A DNA stretch of 41,725 bases from Candidatus Bipolaricaulota bacterium (GTDB lineage Bacteria; Bipolaricaulota; Bipolaricaulia; UBA7950; UBA9294): positions 1 to 41,725 of the forward strand of contig JAUWNS010000002.1 in the NCBI GenBank assembly GCA_030612485.1, read 5' to 3'. A program made the position numbers and the translations under genes. The notes under the pieces were generated by a model, which saw only the letters and a program-made list of their open reading frames with translations, did no database searches and was not told where the DNA came from. This document shows, one piece after another, positions 25,309-33,723 of the stretch (its first letter is position 1; each line of letters opens with the position of its first letter).

Positions 25309-26628
25309 TTACAGAACAGCGAGGTAGCGTTCCAGCTCGTAGCTGTGGACCTGGGAGCGATAGGCTTCCCACTCGATTTTCTTGTTCTGGATGAACTTCT
25401 CGGAGATATGGTCACCCAAGGCACGGCGGACAAGCTCACTTCCTTTCATCGCCGCGATTGCCTCGTTCAGGCTCCCAGGGAGGGTTTCGATCCCAAACTC
25501 GGCTCGCTCTTCATCGCTCATTCCGTAAACGTCACGATCCATCGGGTTTGGAAGGGGGTAACCCTTTTCGATCCCGTCGAGCCCGGCGTGAAGCAAAACA
25601 GCAAAAGTGAGATATGGGTTACACGCAGGATCAGGGACCCGAAACTCGATGCGAGTGGCGGTTTCTTTGCCGGGTTTGTACATGGGAACACGTATCATGT
25701 TGCTCCGATTTCGGTGAGCCCAGGTGATGTAGACCGGTGCCTCATATCCGGGGACGAGTCGCTTGTACGAGTTGACCCACTGCGCGCAAACGCCGGTGAT
25801 CTCCTTGGCGTGTCTCATGATTCCAGCTATGTACCCTTTGGCGATCGAGGATAAGTAAAGAGGATCTTCAGGATCGAAGAAGGCGTTGTGGCCGTCCTTG
25901 CGGAAGAGGGACTGGTGCGTATGCATTCCTGAGCCGTTCTGGTCAGAGATCGGTTTAGGCATGAAAGTGGCATACAACCCATGTCTTCTTGCTACCTCCT
26001 TCACGACCAACCGACAGGTCATAATGCTATCCGCTATTGTCAAAGCATCGCCGAATCGAAGATCGATCTCCTGCTGGCCGTGAGCCACCTCATGGTGGGC
26101 CGCCTCCACTCCGATTCCCATATCCTCGAGAGCAAGGACCGTCTCTCTCCGAATCGTCGATGCCCTGTCCGGAGGAACGAGGTCGAAGTACCCACCACAA
26201 TCCAGAGGATCGATCTCAGAGTCCGACTGAAAGTAGAAATACTCCACCTCCGGCCCGACGTACATAGAGAATCCCTGTTCATCCGCCCGAGCGAGGGCGC
26301 GCTTAAGCACCCAGCGAGGGTCGCCATGGTAAGGGGTTCCATCCGGTTTAAGGACGTCGCAGATCAGACGCGCTACGTTACCCCAGGGAAGAGTGATGAA
26401 GGTCTTTGGGTCGGGCTTGATGATCATGTCGCTCTCGTCGATGCGCGCAAACCCGTGGATCGATGAGCCGTCAAACCCAACTCCTTCTTGGAGCGCGTCG
26501 TCCAACGCTGTCGCTGTAATCTCCACGCTCTTTGGGTTTCCCAAAAGGTCGGTGAACCAAAGCTGGATGAACCGGATTCCCTTTTCCTTTACCGCCTTTA
26601 GCACCTTCGCTCGTTGTTCCTCACTCAT
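25309..26628 (-). CDS. glnA: Glutamine synthetase, type I
   Basis: 439 residues from ATG 26628 (AAGGAGGAGG four bases upstream); an upstream in-frame GTG lacks this. Beta-grasp N-terminal domain (IRFIQLWFTDLLGNPKSVEI, GVGFDGSSIHGF) and catalytic barrel with PEVEYFYF, HHEVAHGQQEIDLRF, MPKPISDQNGSGMHTHQSLF and WAHRNRSNMIRVP. The C-terminal adenylylation Tyr motif (NLYDLPPEE-like) of GSI-beta is absent; instead LPGSLNEAIAAM is found, as in GSI-alpha enzymes, so feedback rather than adenylylation control is likely. A TATAAT at 26666-26661 lies before it, without a convincing -35. Confidence 0.95.
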   Translation of the reverse strand: MSEEQRAKVLKAVKEKGIRFIQLWFTDLLGNPKSVEITATALDDALQEGVGFDGSSIHGFARIDESDMIIKPDPKTFITLPWGNVARLICDVLKPDGTPYHGDPRWVLKRALARADEQGFSMYVGPEVEYFYFQSDSEIDPLDCGGYFDLVPPDRASTIRRETVLALEDMGIGVEAAHHEVAHGQQEIDLRFGDALTIADSIMTCRLVVKEVARRHGLYATFMPKPISDQNGSGMHTHQSLFRKDGHNAFFDPEDPLYLSSIAKGYIAGIMRHAKEITGVCAQWVNSYKRLVPGYEAPVYITWAHRNRSNMIRVPMYKPGKETATRIEFRVPDPACNPYLTFAVLLHAGLDGIEKGYPLPNPMDRDVYGMSDEERAEFGIETLPGSLNEAIAAMKGSELVRRALGDHISEKFIQNKKIEWEAYRSQVHSYELERYLAVL

Positions 26629-26739
26629 GGGGCCTCCTCCTTGTGGAACCAATAGGAAGGATTATAGCGATAAAAAGGAGGAACGCATCCCTCGCAAGGA
26701 AGCGCGCGATTATCGCGATCTTAAGCCAACCCAGCGTAG

Positions 26740-28965
26740 TTACTCGCTCTCCTGCCGACGGATCACGAGGGCGTCGGCCATCGCGGCCGCATCGACCGTA
26801 ACGTGGTCCCCTTCTTTTACTTCGCCGGAGACGATCTTCATCGCGAGGGGGTTCTCCACAAGGCGCTTCAGCACCCGTTCAAGGGGGCGCGCGCCGTAGT
26901 GTGGATCGTACCCCTTCTTGGCGAGGACCTTCTTCGCCTCATCGGTGAGGGTGATTGAGATTCCCTGCTCTCTGAGTCGCTCGTCCAGCGCTTTACCCTT
27001 CAGATCGACAATCTTCAGGATCGCCTCTTCGGAGAGTTGATGGAAGATGATCGTCTCGTCGATCCGGTTGAGAAACTCCGGACGGAAGGTGCGTTTCAAC
27101 TCCTCCTCGACCTTCTCACGGATCTGGTTCTCTACGAGGTTGGTCGTGAAGTACTCGCTACCCACGTTAGAGGTCATTATGATGATCGTGTTCTTGAAGT
27201 CAATCGTGCGCCCGTGCCCGTCGGTCAGACGCCCCTCATCGAGGAGCTGAAGCAGTAAGTTCATCACCTGCGGGTGCGCCTTCTCAGCCTCGTCGAACAG
27301 GATAACCTGATAAGGACGCCGCCTCACTGCCTCGGTGAGCTGCCCTCCCTCTTCGTAGCCCACGTACCCCGGTGGAGATCCGATCAACCGCGCCACGGCG
27401 TGCCGCTCCATGTATTCGGACATGTCGATCCGCAGGAGAGCATCATCGCTCCCGAAGAGGAATGTGGCGAGCGCCTTGGCAAGCTCAGTCTTCCCCACCC
27501 CGGGCGGCCCGAGGAAGAGGAAGGTCCCGATAGGCCGGCGCGGATCGGAGAGACCGGCACGCGAATGACGCACCGCCTCAGCGATGGCGTGCACCCCCTC
27601 TTCCTGATCGATCACGCGCGCGTGCAGGAGGTCCTCCATCTTCGAGAGGCGCTCTCTCTCCTCCTCGACTATCCTTTCTGCCGGGATCCCTGTCCACTGC
27701 GAGACGAGCGCGGCGATATCACCTTCTGCCACCTCCTCGCCGCTTCCGTCGACTCGTAGCTTGCTCGCTGCTTCGTCGACAAGGTCGATCGCCTTGTCCG
27801 GGAGGAAGCGATCGGAGATGTAGCGCTCCGAGAGCTTCGCCGCCGCACGGATCGCGTCATCAGTGATCTTCACCTGGTGGTGCTCTTCCAGCTTCTCCCG
27901 TAGCCCCTCAAGGATCTCGATCGTCTCTTCCACGGTCGGCTCACCGACGTACACCTTTTGGAACCGTCGTTCCAATGCGGAATCCTTCTCGATGTGTTCG
28001 CGGTACTCGTTCAGGGTCGTTGCCCCGATCAGTTGGAACTTCCCGCGGGAGAGCGGCTCCTTCAGCATATTGGAAGCGTCGATCGCCCCTTCGGCAGCCC
28101 CGGCCCCGACGATCGTATGGACCTCGTCTATGAAGACGATCGTCTTACCTGCCGCGGCTTCGATCTCCTTGATTACCGCCTTCAACCGATCCTCGAACTC
28201 TCCGCGGAACTTGGATCCGGCGACCATGGCTGCAATGTCGAGGGCGACTATTTCCTTCCCCTTCAGGGTATCGGGCACATCATCTGCGGCGATCAGCTGC
28301 GCCAGTCCTTCGATGACCGCGGTCTTCCCCACCCCTGGCTCCCCTATTAGAACGGGGTTATTCTTGCGACGGCGGGAGAGGATCTGCTCCATGCGGCGAA
28401 TCTCCTCCTCACGACCGATCACCGGATCGAGTTCGCCGCGAGCGGCCATCTCCGTCAGGTTTGTAGAGTACTTCTTCAGGATCTGGTAGCGATCCTCTGG
28501 GGAGCGGTCTGTCACCCGCTGCTCCCCGCGCACGCTGCGAAGCGCGGTGTAGATCGCCTCTGGGGTTATCTGATACCGATCGAGGACCCGCTTCAGACCA
28601 GGGTCGGTCGCACGACTGAGCGAGAGGAGGAGGTGATCGACCCCGATGAACTCATCGCGTAGTCGCTCGGCCTCCATCTGCGCGCCGGCAACGACTGCAT
28701 CCAGGCGCGGGGTGATGTAGATCTGCGCGCCGACCGGGCCGGAGATCGAGGGCTTGCTCTTCAACAGAACATCGAGGTCCTTGGATAAGCCGGTCAGGTT
28801 TACCCCCATCTCCTGTAAGATGTCGCGCCCCGCCCCCTCTTTGGTGACGAGCACGGTGAAGATGTGCTCTACATCGAGCTGGTTCTGCTTATAGCGCGTC
28901 AGAAGGTCCTGTGCCTCGTGGAACAGCTCCTGCGCACCTTGCGTCAGTTTATCGAATCGGATCAT
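26740..28965 (-). CDS. ClpB-like AAA+ chaperone lacking the coiled-coil M domain
   Basis: 741 residues from ATG 28965 (GAGGTGAT upstream; GTG 28974 lies inside it). Clp_N repeats (~5-145); NBD1 with Walker A GEPGVGKT (~208-215), Walker B VFIDEVH; NBD2 with GPPGVGKTE (~486) and LFDEAEKAH; C-terminal D2-small domain (GYDPHYGARPLERVLKRLVE). Between NBD1 (DLVDEAASKLRV) and SQWTGIP only ~15 residues remain, where ClpB normally has a ~120-residue M domain. The ClpP-docking loop of ClpA/C/X (IGF/VGF type) is also absent from the TSNVGSEYFTTNLVENQ region, so a protease partner is unlikely. It is under a CIRCE-like heat-shock operator. Confidence 0.92.
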   Translation of the reverse strand: MIRFDKLTQGAQELFHEAQDLLTRYKQNQLDVEHIFTVLVTKEGAGRDILQEMGVNLTGLSKDLDVLLKSKPSISGPVGAQIYITPRLDAVVAGAQMEAERLRDEFIGVDHLLLSLSRATDPGLKRVLDRYQITPEAIYTALRSVRGEQRVTDRSPEDRYQILKKYSTNLTEMAARGELDPVIGREEEIRRMEQILSRRRKNNPVLIGEPGVGKTAVIEGLAQLIAADDVPDTLKGKEIVALDIAAMVAGSKFRGEFEDRLKAVIKEIEAAAGKTIVFIDEVHTIVGAGAAEGAIDASNMLKEPLSRGKFQLIGATTLNEYREHIEKDSALERRFQKVYVGEPTVEETIEILEGLREKLEEHHQVKITDDAIRAAAKLSERYISDRFLPDKAIDLVDEAASKLRVDGSGEEVAEGDIAALVSQWTGIPAERIVEEERERLSKMEDLLHARVIDQEEGVHAIAEAVRHSRAGLSDPRRPIGTFLFLGPPGVGKTELAKALATFLFGSDDALLRIDMSEYMERHAVARLIGSPPGYVGYEEGGQLTEAVRRRPYQVILFDEAEKAHPQVMNLLLQLLDEGRLTDGHGRTIDFKNTIIIMTSNVGSEYFTTNLVENQIREKVEEELKRTFRPEFLNRIDETIIFHQLSEEAILKIVDLKGKALDERLREQGISITLTDEAKKVLAKKGYDPHYGARPLERVLKRLVENPLAMKIVSGEVKEGDHVTVDAAAMADALVIRRQESE

Positions 28966-28980
28966 GGTGATCACCTCGAA

Positions 28981-29007
28981 TTAGCAGTTAAACATCTCGA
29001 CTGCTAA
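28981..29007. promoter_or_regulatory. CIRCE-like operator (HrcA heat-shock element)
   Basis: TTAGCAGTT-N9-GACTGCTAA on the plus strand. The arms match the CIRCE consensus TTAGCACTC-N9-GAGTGCTAA except for the inner two positions of each arm, with the 9-base spacer kept. It lies 15 bases before the ClpB-like start and touches the -10 box, so HrcA repression is inferred. Confidence 0.75.
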
Positions 29008-29035
29008 TTATAGACCAGAAGGGTGGGTGAGTCAA
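29007..29035 (-). promoter_or_regulatory. Sigma70-type promoter of the ClpB-like gene
   Basis: Minus strand TTGACT (29035-29030), 17 bases, TATAAT (29012-29007). The start near 29000 falls inside the CIRCE-like operator. Confidence 0.85.
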
Positions 29036-29158
29036 GAAGCTTAGCACACATCCAGCGACTAAAAAGACTCTTGCACAAGCCAGGGAGCGTGCTCGGCAGA
29101 TACATGCGCGGTGGAAATCAAGTAGTCGCAAAAGGTGTCCATTAAGTCAGATGCCATC

Positions 29159-29179
29159 ATTATCCGTCTGTCGGATAAT
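29159..29179. repeat. Intergenic hairpin
   Basis: ATTATCCG-TCTGT-CGGATAAT, a perfect 8-bp stem in the 29036-29302 gap between the divergent clpB-like and NotI-like genes. No other feature is recognised there. Confidence 0.45.
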
Positions 29180-29302
29180 AACAGCCCAGCATGCCTACTG
29201 CCGCGATCATTGCCTGAAAACCTCAAGAACATAACATCCTTGAACCTACACGCCGAACGAGCTAGTATCGGTATGCAACCAAATAGTGGCTAAAAGGGAC
29301 TG

Positions 29303-30220
29303 TTGGGAAAATCGAAGAACGGAAGAGGGTGGTCAGAAGTGACGAAACACATACAACCACTTGCGGAGGTCTTCGGGCACCTAGTAGGCGACCACACGGC
29401 CAAGGCGGAACGATATCGTTCACATCGCCTCTGTCCATTTAATAACAAGGTCCCAAATTGCACCAAGGACAAAGCGAAGAATCCTCTTGGTGTTTGTAGC
29501 ATCTTCCATAATGGTAACCCAGCAATAACTTGCCCTGTCCGCTTTCGAGAAGACTGGCTTATCACTGATGATGCAGCATCTTTCTTCTTTGATGATGGCA
29601 CTGCTTGGAGTTCGCTCACTGAAGTACGCTTAAACGATGCATACGGAAAATCGGCCGGTAATATTGATATTGTACTTGTTGCATATGACAAGAACGGCAA
29701 AGTCTTTGATTTTGGAGCACTTGAGATCCAAGCGGTCTATATTTCTGGTAATGTGCGTGATCCCTTTGAGTACTACATGGAAAAACCAAGAACACATGCT
29801 CAAATGAACTGGTTAACTAAGCCGAACTATCCACGCCCAGACTACCTGTCATCTTCTCGAAAACGATTGGTCCCCCAACTTCTTTTCAAAGGCGGAATTT
29901 TCCATTCCTGGCACAAGAAAACAGCCGTTGCCTTAACTAAGGATTTTTTCGACACACTTCCTCCGCTGAAAAGAGTAGGCAAGTCTAAAGCTGGGCTTGC
30001 CTGGCTGATCTATGACCTTGAATTGGTAGTGGAAGGTGGTCAGGACAGATACAAACTGACCAAGGTTGATGAAGTATTTACAGGATTCGAGCATGCCTTG
30101 ATGGCAATCACAACTCCCACACCAGGAGACATCAACGATTTCGTGAAGCGGCTTCAAGAAAAACTCGATGAGAAGATGGAAACTCCCCCTACGAATAAAA
30201 TGATTGAAAGGCCTTTCTAA
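29303..30220 (+). CDS. NotI-family type II restriction endonuclease
   Basis: 305 residues from TTG 29303; GTG 29339 is an equally usable start. The N-terminal motif CPFNNKVPNCTKDKAKNPLG followed by VC, plus Cys77, gives four Cys (C44, C53, C65, C77), matching the iron-binding Cys4 site of NotI. The nuclease core shows E107, D122 and ExQ (E141-Q143), the arrangement I recall for the NotI variant of the PD-(D/E)XK fold. The methylase gene follows one base after the stop, so a co-transcribed restriction-modification pair is likely. The recognition site is not readable from sequence. Confidence 0.8.
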   Translation: MGKSKNGRGWSEVTKHIQPLAEVFGHLVGDHTAKAERYRSHRLCPFNNKVPNCTKDKAKNPLGVCSIFHNGNPAITCPVRFREDWLITDDAASFFFDDGTAWSSLTEVRLNDAYGKSAGNIDIVLVAYDKNGKVFDFGALEIQAVYISGNVRDPFEYYMEKPRTHAQMNWLTKPNYPRPDYLSSSRKRLVPQLLFKGGIFHSWHKKTAVALTKDFFDTLPPLKRVGKSKAGLAWLIYDLELVVEGGQDRYKLTKVDEVFTGFEHALMAITTPTPGDINDFVKRLQEKLDEKMETPPTNKMIERPF

Positions 30221-30221
30221 C

Positions 30222-31172
30222 ATGTGCACAAATAGACAACTCTTACTATTCCCGGACTTGTCTGAAGGCATTGCCTCCCCAAAACCGGTCAATGTAGCAT
30301 CTGTACGTCAGAGAAGCCCCTTTCGCTACCCCGGGGGAAAGACGTGGTTTGTGCCCACGTTTCGTAATTGGCTCGCAAATCAATATCCTAAACCTGAAAT
30401 CTTGATTGAGCCGTTTGCAGGCGGAGGCATTATCAGTCTCACTGCTCTGTTCGAGAATTTGGTATCACGCACTGTTATGGTTGAGCTAGATGATGATGTA
30501 GCTGCCGTGTGGCAAGCCGTGGTAAATGGACATTCGGCATGGATCGCTAATAGAATTCTCTCTTTTGAACTAACAAAGGAATCTGTTATACAGGAATTAT
30601 CCAGAAAACCTGTAGATACAAGGGAGAAGGCTTTTCAGACTATCCTGAAGAACCGAACTTTCCACGGGGGCATACTAGCTAAAGGATCGGGTTTTCTGAA
30701 GTATGGAGAAAACGGCAAGGGAATCCGATCACGTTGGTATCCTGCTACTCTATCCAAAAGGTTCTTGAACCTAAGACTCGTTGCAGACAGAATATCGTTT
30801 CGCAAAGAAGATGGACTAGAGGTTATTAAAGAATATTCTTCGCAACACGATGTGGTCTTCTTTATCGATCCTCCATATACGGCAGGAGGCAAGAAAGCGG
30901 GAAAACGACTTTATCGCCACTTCGCACTTGACCATGATCGTTTATTTGAGCTATGTGGGTGTATAAAGGGCGATTTTCTGATGACCTACGATAATGCAGA
31001 TGAGGTCAAGACTATGGCCAGAAAATACGGTTTTCAGATGCGTCTTGTTCCGATGAAAAACACTCATCACACCACGATGGAGGAACTTGTTCTCGGGAAA
31101 GACCTCTCATGGATGGATCGCTATCCTGCAGTGCATGAACCTGATGTTGCATATAATATTCAAAAACAGTGA
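30222..31172 (+). CDS. D12-class (Dam-type) adenine-N6 DNA methyltransferase
   Basis: 316 residues from ATG 30222; a TTG at 30204 lacks a ribosome-binding site. Motif X is FRYPGGKTWF, motif I (AdoMet) IEPFAGGGIISLTALF, and catalytic motif IV FIDPPY. The order X-I-TRD-IV is that of the Dam/DpnII MethyltransfD12 family. It presumably protects the site cut by the NotI-like enzyme encoded next to it, or is part of a larger system. Its stop codon lies inside the bidirectional terminator 31168-31204. Confidence 0.88.
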   Translation: MCTNRQLLLFPDLSEGIASPKPVNVASVRQRSPFRYPGGKTWFVPTFRNWLANQYPKPEILIEPFAGGGIISLTALFENLVSRTVMVELDDDVAAVWQAVVNGHSAWIANRILSFELTKESVIQELSRKPVDTREKAFQTILKNRTFHGGILAKGSGFLKYGENGKGIRSRWYPATLSKRFLNLRLVADRISFRKEDGLEVIKEYSSQHDVVFFIDPPYTAGGKKAGKRLYRHFALDHDRLFELCGCIKGDFLMTYDNADEVKTMARKYGFQMRLVPMKNTHHTTMEELVLGKDLSWMDRYPAVHEPDVAYNIQKQ

Positions 31173-31204
31173 AGAACCCCGCCCTGTGGGCGGGGTTCTT
31201 CACT
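31168..31204. terminator. Strong bidirectional hairpin terminator
   Basis: A perfect 17-bp stem: AGTGAAGAACCCCGCCC (31168-31184) and its complement (31188-31204) around a TGT loop. Its GC-rich core is followed by GTTCTTCACT. It ends the restriction-modification pair, and the methylase stop lies within its left arm. Confidence 0.75.
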
Positions 31205-31252
31205 GCGAAAGCCGCACGGCGACTGAGCTCCATGCCGTTCGACAGGATCAAT

Positions 31253-31834
31253 ATGATATCGGTAAGACGAATACAGACTGGCGAAGGCGATCTCTTCAAA
31301 CGGATGAGGCTCACTGCGCTGCGCGAATCACCATTTGCCTTTGCGTCTACTTACGAAGCGGCACTGCGTCGCAGTCCCGAAAGTTGGAGCGAACAAGCAG
31401 ACAGCACTGCTCAAGGATCAGACCGGTCCACATTTATCGCCTTTTCCGATGATTCACCGATCGGAATTGCAGCGTTGTATCGAACAGAAGAAAACGACGT
31501 AGGAGAGCTGTTGCAGATGTGGGTATCTCCCGAATACAGAGGCAAAAGGGTTGCTCGCGACCTCATGGTCGCTGTGTTCCAGTGGGCTAGTGCGAATGGC
31601 TTCCGAGCCGTTGTAGCCACCATTGCGAAAGGCAACGTGAGAGCACTGAGATTCTATCAAAAGTATGGTTTCAAGCCTGAGAGTGAGGCTTCACTCGACG
31701 GCCCCGATGATCTGGTGAAGGGCGGCAGACCTTGTTTCTTGCGCTGTCGCGCACCGGTGATGCCTGCAAGGAGTGTGAGCGATGGATCAATCGCTGGCTT
31801 TCGACAATCCGAAAGAAGTGGCTTCGGAGATTGA
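31253..31834 (+). CDS. GNAT-family N-acetyltransferase
   Basis: 193 residues from ATG 31253 (AGGA five bases upstream); an upstream in-frame part lies in the terminator. GNAT motif A is seen in LLQMWVSPEYRGKRVARDLM and the C-terminal NVRALRFYQKYGFKP. The N-terminal VRRIQTGEGDLFKRMRLTAL and ESPFAFASTYE are typical of small GNATs that acetylate amines or proteins; the substrate is unknown. The last 53 bases overlap the next gene. Confidence 0.85.
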   Translation: MISVRRIQTGEGDLFKRMRLTALRESPFAFASTYEAALRRSPESWSEQADSTAQGSDRSTFIAFSDDSPIGIAALYRTEENDVGELLQMWVSPEYRGKRVARDLMVAVFQWASANGFRAVVATIAKGNVRALRFYQKYGFKPESEASLDGPDDLVKGGRPCFLRCRAPVMPARSVSDGSIAGFRQSERSGFGD

Positions 31835-32468
31835 TGCAGAGATTCGCGCACTGCCTGTTCGAAATACACCGAACGAGCGGGCCGTCCGCCGTAAGTACTC
31901 CCGAATGCTGAAACAGGCCAACCCGGAGTTCATTCTTGACGTGGCAAGAATACTGCTGAAGAACCACGGCTATCGTTGGTTTGCTTATGAACTGATAGAG
32001 AACCACCGAGCGGCTTTTCAACGTATCGGGGAGGCGGAAGTGGAGGAATTGGGCCAGGGCATCAATAGCTGGTGGTCGGTAGACTCCTTTGCTCGCACCT
32101 TGGCCGGGCCGGTTTGGTTGAGGGGGCAAGTGTCCAATGAGTTGATTGGGCGATGGGCGCATTCAGAAGACCGCTGGTGGCGACGAGCGGCGCTGGTCAG
32201 CACAGTAGCGCTGAATATGCGGTCTTATGGGGGCAGGGGGGACGTTGGTCGCACGCTTGGGGTATGCCGTCTGTTGGTGGATGATCATGACGACATGGTT
32301 GTGAAAGCGATGTCGTGGGCGCTGCGAGAGTTGGTGGTGCATGATGCGGACGCAGCAGTGGCCGAGTTTCTGAGCGAACATGAGGATGTTCTCGCGGCGC
32401 GCGTGAGGCGAGAGGTGAGGAACAAGCTCACCACAGGACTGAAGAATCCAAGGCGGAAGAGAGACTGA
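31782..32468 (+). CDS. DNA alkylation repair protein (AlkD-like HEAT-repeat family)
   Basis: 228 residues. The family block RWWRRAALVSTVALN, DDHDDMVVKAMSWALRELV and helical repeats throughout fit DNA_alkylation (PF08713). AlkD proteins excise bulky or charged alkyl-purines without base flipping. The start ATG 31782 has AAGGAG upstream and lies within the GNAT gene, so translation is probably coupled. The N-terminal 35 residues (EVASEIDAEIRALP) are usual for the family. Confidence 0.82.
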   Translation: MDQSLAFDNPKEVASEIDAEIRALPVRNTPNERAVRRKYSRMLKQANPEFILDVARILLKNHGYRWFAYELIENHRAAFQRIGEAEVEELGQGINSWWSVDSFARTLAGPVWLRGQVSNELIGRWAHSEDRWWRRAALVSTVALNMRSYGGRGDVGRTLGVCRLLVDDHDDMVVKAMSWALRELVVHDADAAVAEFLSEHEDVLAARVRREVRNKLTTGLKNPRRKRD

Positions 32469-32549
32469 GTTCGTTGGAAGCCTCATCCGCCTGGACGAAA
32501 AAGCACCGATCGGTAGTGAGCGAAAACTCAGCACATTAAGGAGGTTCAT

Positions 32550-33047
32550 ATGAAGCCGGCCCTGTTAGTTGTTGACGCCCAGAAGGAATTCTTCAAGTTC
32601 AGTCCGATAACGGCACAATCTCTCAACGATGCTATTGAGTACATCAACGCGACCATCGCGCTGTTCAGAGAAAAGGACCTGCCGGTCATTTGCGTCCAAC
32701 ATATGGATGAAGAGGAGAAGCTCGTACCAGGAGAGGAAGGATTCGAATTGCCCAAGGAGTTAGACATACTGCCCTCGGACTTGCATATCCAGAAGACGTA
32801 TGGGAATTCCTTCAATAAAACATCGCTGGAGGACGAATTACGAGACCTTGGTGTAGATACGGTCATCATCACCGGTTTTTGCGCCGAGCATTGCGTGCTG
32901 TCCACGTATCGAGGCGCCCAGGATCTTGATTTGACCCCCATCATCCTGCGTGGATCACTGGCTAGCGACAACCTGAAAAACATCAAGTTCGTGGAGAGCA
33001 TCAGTGACATCGTCTCTTATGGGGTACTGAAAAAGGTGCTAGGATAG
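32550..33047 (+). CDS. Isochorismatase-like cysteine hydrolase
   Basis: 165 residues. Catalytic triad positions: D9 in LLVVDAQKEF, K82 in HIQKTYGNSF and C115 in TGFCAEHCVLS, with the family cis-peptide before the Cys. The substrate may be nicotinamide, an N-carbamoyl compound or isochorismate-like; the sequence is too short for assignment. AAGGAGG precedes the ATG. An attC-like left arm begins 22 bases after its stop, which suggests it is a gene cassette. Confidence 0.88.
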   Translation: MKPALLVVDAQKEFFKFSPITAQSLNDAIEYINATIALFREKDLPVICVQHMDEEEKLVPGEEGFELPKELDILPSDLHIQKTYGNSFNKTSLEDELRDLGVDTVIITGFCAEHCVLSTYRGAQDLDLTPIILRGSLASDNLKNIKFVESISDIVSYGVLKKVLG

Positions 33048-33068
33048 AATGGCTGGGTGCATTCAGGC

Positions 33069-33099
33069 GGCTAACAAGTTGCTGCAGCGGACGTGCTGA
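33069..33099 (+). other. attC-like site, left arm (split site)
   Basis: GGCTAAC (R''-like) followed by AAGTTGCTGCAGCGG and ACGTGCTGA. It is complementary, with one extra G, to the right arm at 33483-33514. The pair would make one integron attC site whose loop is ~380 bases and holds the higA gene. Confidence 0.6.
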
Positions 33100-33106
33100 T
33101 CGAGAG

Positions 33107-33160
33107 TTTGGTTGGCAGAGTGGGGATGCCTACCAGGTGGAGATAACGGACTATCATTAG
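33107..33160 (+). pseudogene. higB: higB toxin C-terminal remnant
   Basis: In frame: FGWQSGDAYQVEITDYH-stop, closely like the HigB ending (WxDGxAYDVEIVDYH). The N-terminal two thirds are missing. The stop lies 9 bases before the higA start, the normal higBA order. Confidence 0.65.
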
Positions 33161-33169
33161 GGGGCAAGA

Positions 33170-33460
33170 ATGAATGAGCAGAAGCTAGCGCCGATTCATC
33201 CTGGCAAGATACTTTTGGAAGAGTTTTTGAAACCGATGGGGATCAGCCAATATCGTTTGGCAAAGGACATCAGCGTGCCAGCACGGCGGATCAACGAGAT
33301 CGTGCATGGGACGCGGACGATCAGTCCCGACACGACTCTACGGCTGTCGCGGTATTTTGGTTTATCGGAGCGATTTTGGATGAATCTACAGGCGCGGTAC
33401 AATCTGGAAATAGAGAAGGATCGGTTGGAGAAAGAGGTACGGGTATATGCGGCGCAGTAA
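33170..33460 (+). CDS. higA: HigA-family antitoxin (HTH_3)
   Basis: 96 residues, full length. IHPGKILLEEFLKPMGISQY, then RLAKDISVPARRINEIVHG and a closing AARYNLEIE-like helix are the HigA/VapI signature. It normally neutralises HigB and binds its own promoter; here HigB is reduced to its tail (33107-33160), so the antitoxin is orphaned. GGGGG precedes ATG 33170. It lies between the two arms of an attC-like palindrome. Confidence 0.9.
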   Translation: MNEQKLAPIHPGKILLEEFLKPMGISQYRLAKDISVPARRINEIVHGTRTISPDTTLRLSRYFGLSERFWMNLQARYNLEIEKDRLEKEVRVYAAQ

Positions 33461-33482
33461 CCCCGCACAATCAGGGGCTTGG

Positions 33483-33514
33483 TCAGCACACGCCGCTGAG
33501 CTTTAACGTTCGGC
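33483..33514 (+). other. attC-like site, right arm (split site)
   Basis: TCAGCACACGCCGCTGAGC then TTTAACGTTCGGC, with GTTCGGC as R'. See the left arm at 33069-33099. Confidence 0.6.
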
Positions 33515-33525
33515 AGGAGAGAAAG

Positions 33526-33723
33526 ATGCGATCAATTGAAGAAAATTACCAGCGCATTACGGATGACCGGCGTTCATTCGATATTCGCTTCTGGCAATCT
33601 CAGGGTGATCGTGCTATTTTTGAGGCAGTATGGGAAATGCTGCATGACTACTTCTTGATTCGAGGTAAAGATGCTGACGAGTTCCGAATTCAAAGAACTG
33701 TTGAATCTTTTCGAAAAGCATAA
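33526..33723 (+). CDS. Small protein paired with nucleotidyltransferase, possible antitoxin
   Basis: 65 residues: MRSIEENYQRITDDRRSFDI, RFWQSQGDRAIFEAVWEML, DYFLIRGKDADEFRI and a Lys-rich end. It is helical and charged. AGGAG precedes ATG 33526. It overlaps the nucleotidyltransferase gene by 53 bases, as toxin-antitoxin pairs often do. No family name is recognised; the role is inferred from the neighbour. Confidence 0.6.
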   Translation: MRSIEENYQRITDDRRSFDIRFWQSQGDRAIFEAVWEMLHDYFLIRGKDADEFRIQRTVESFRKA

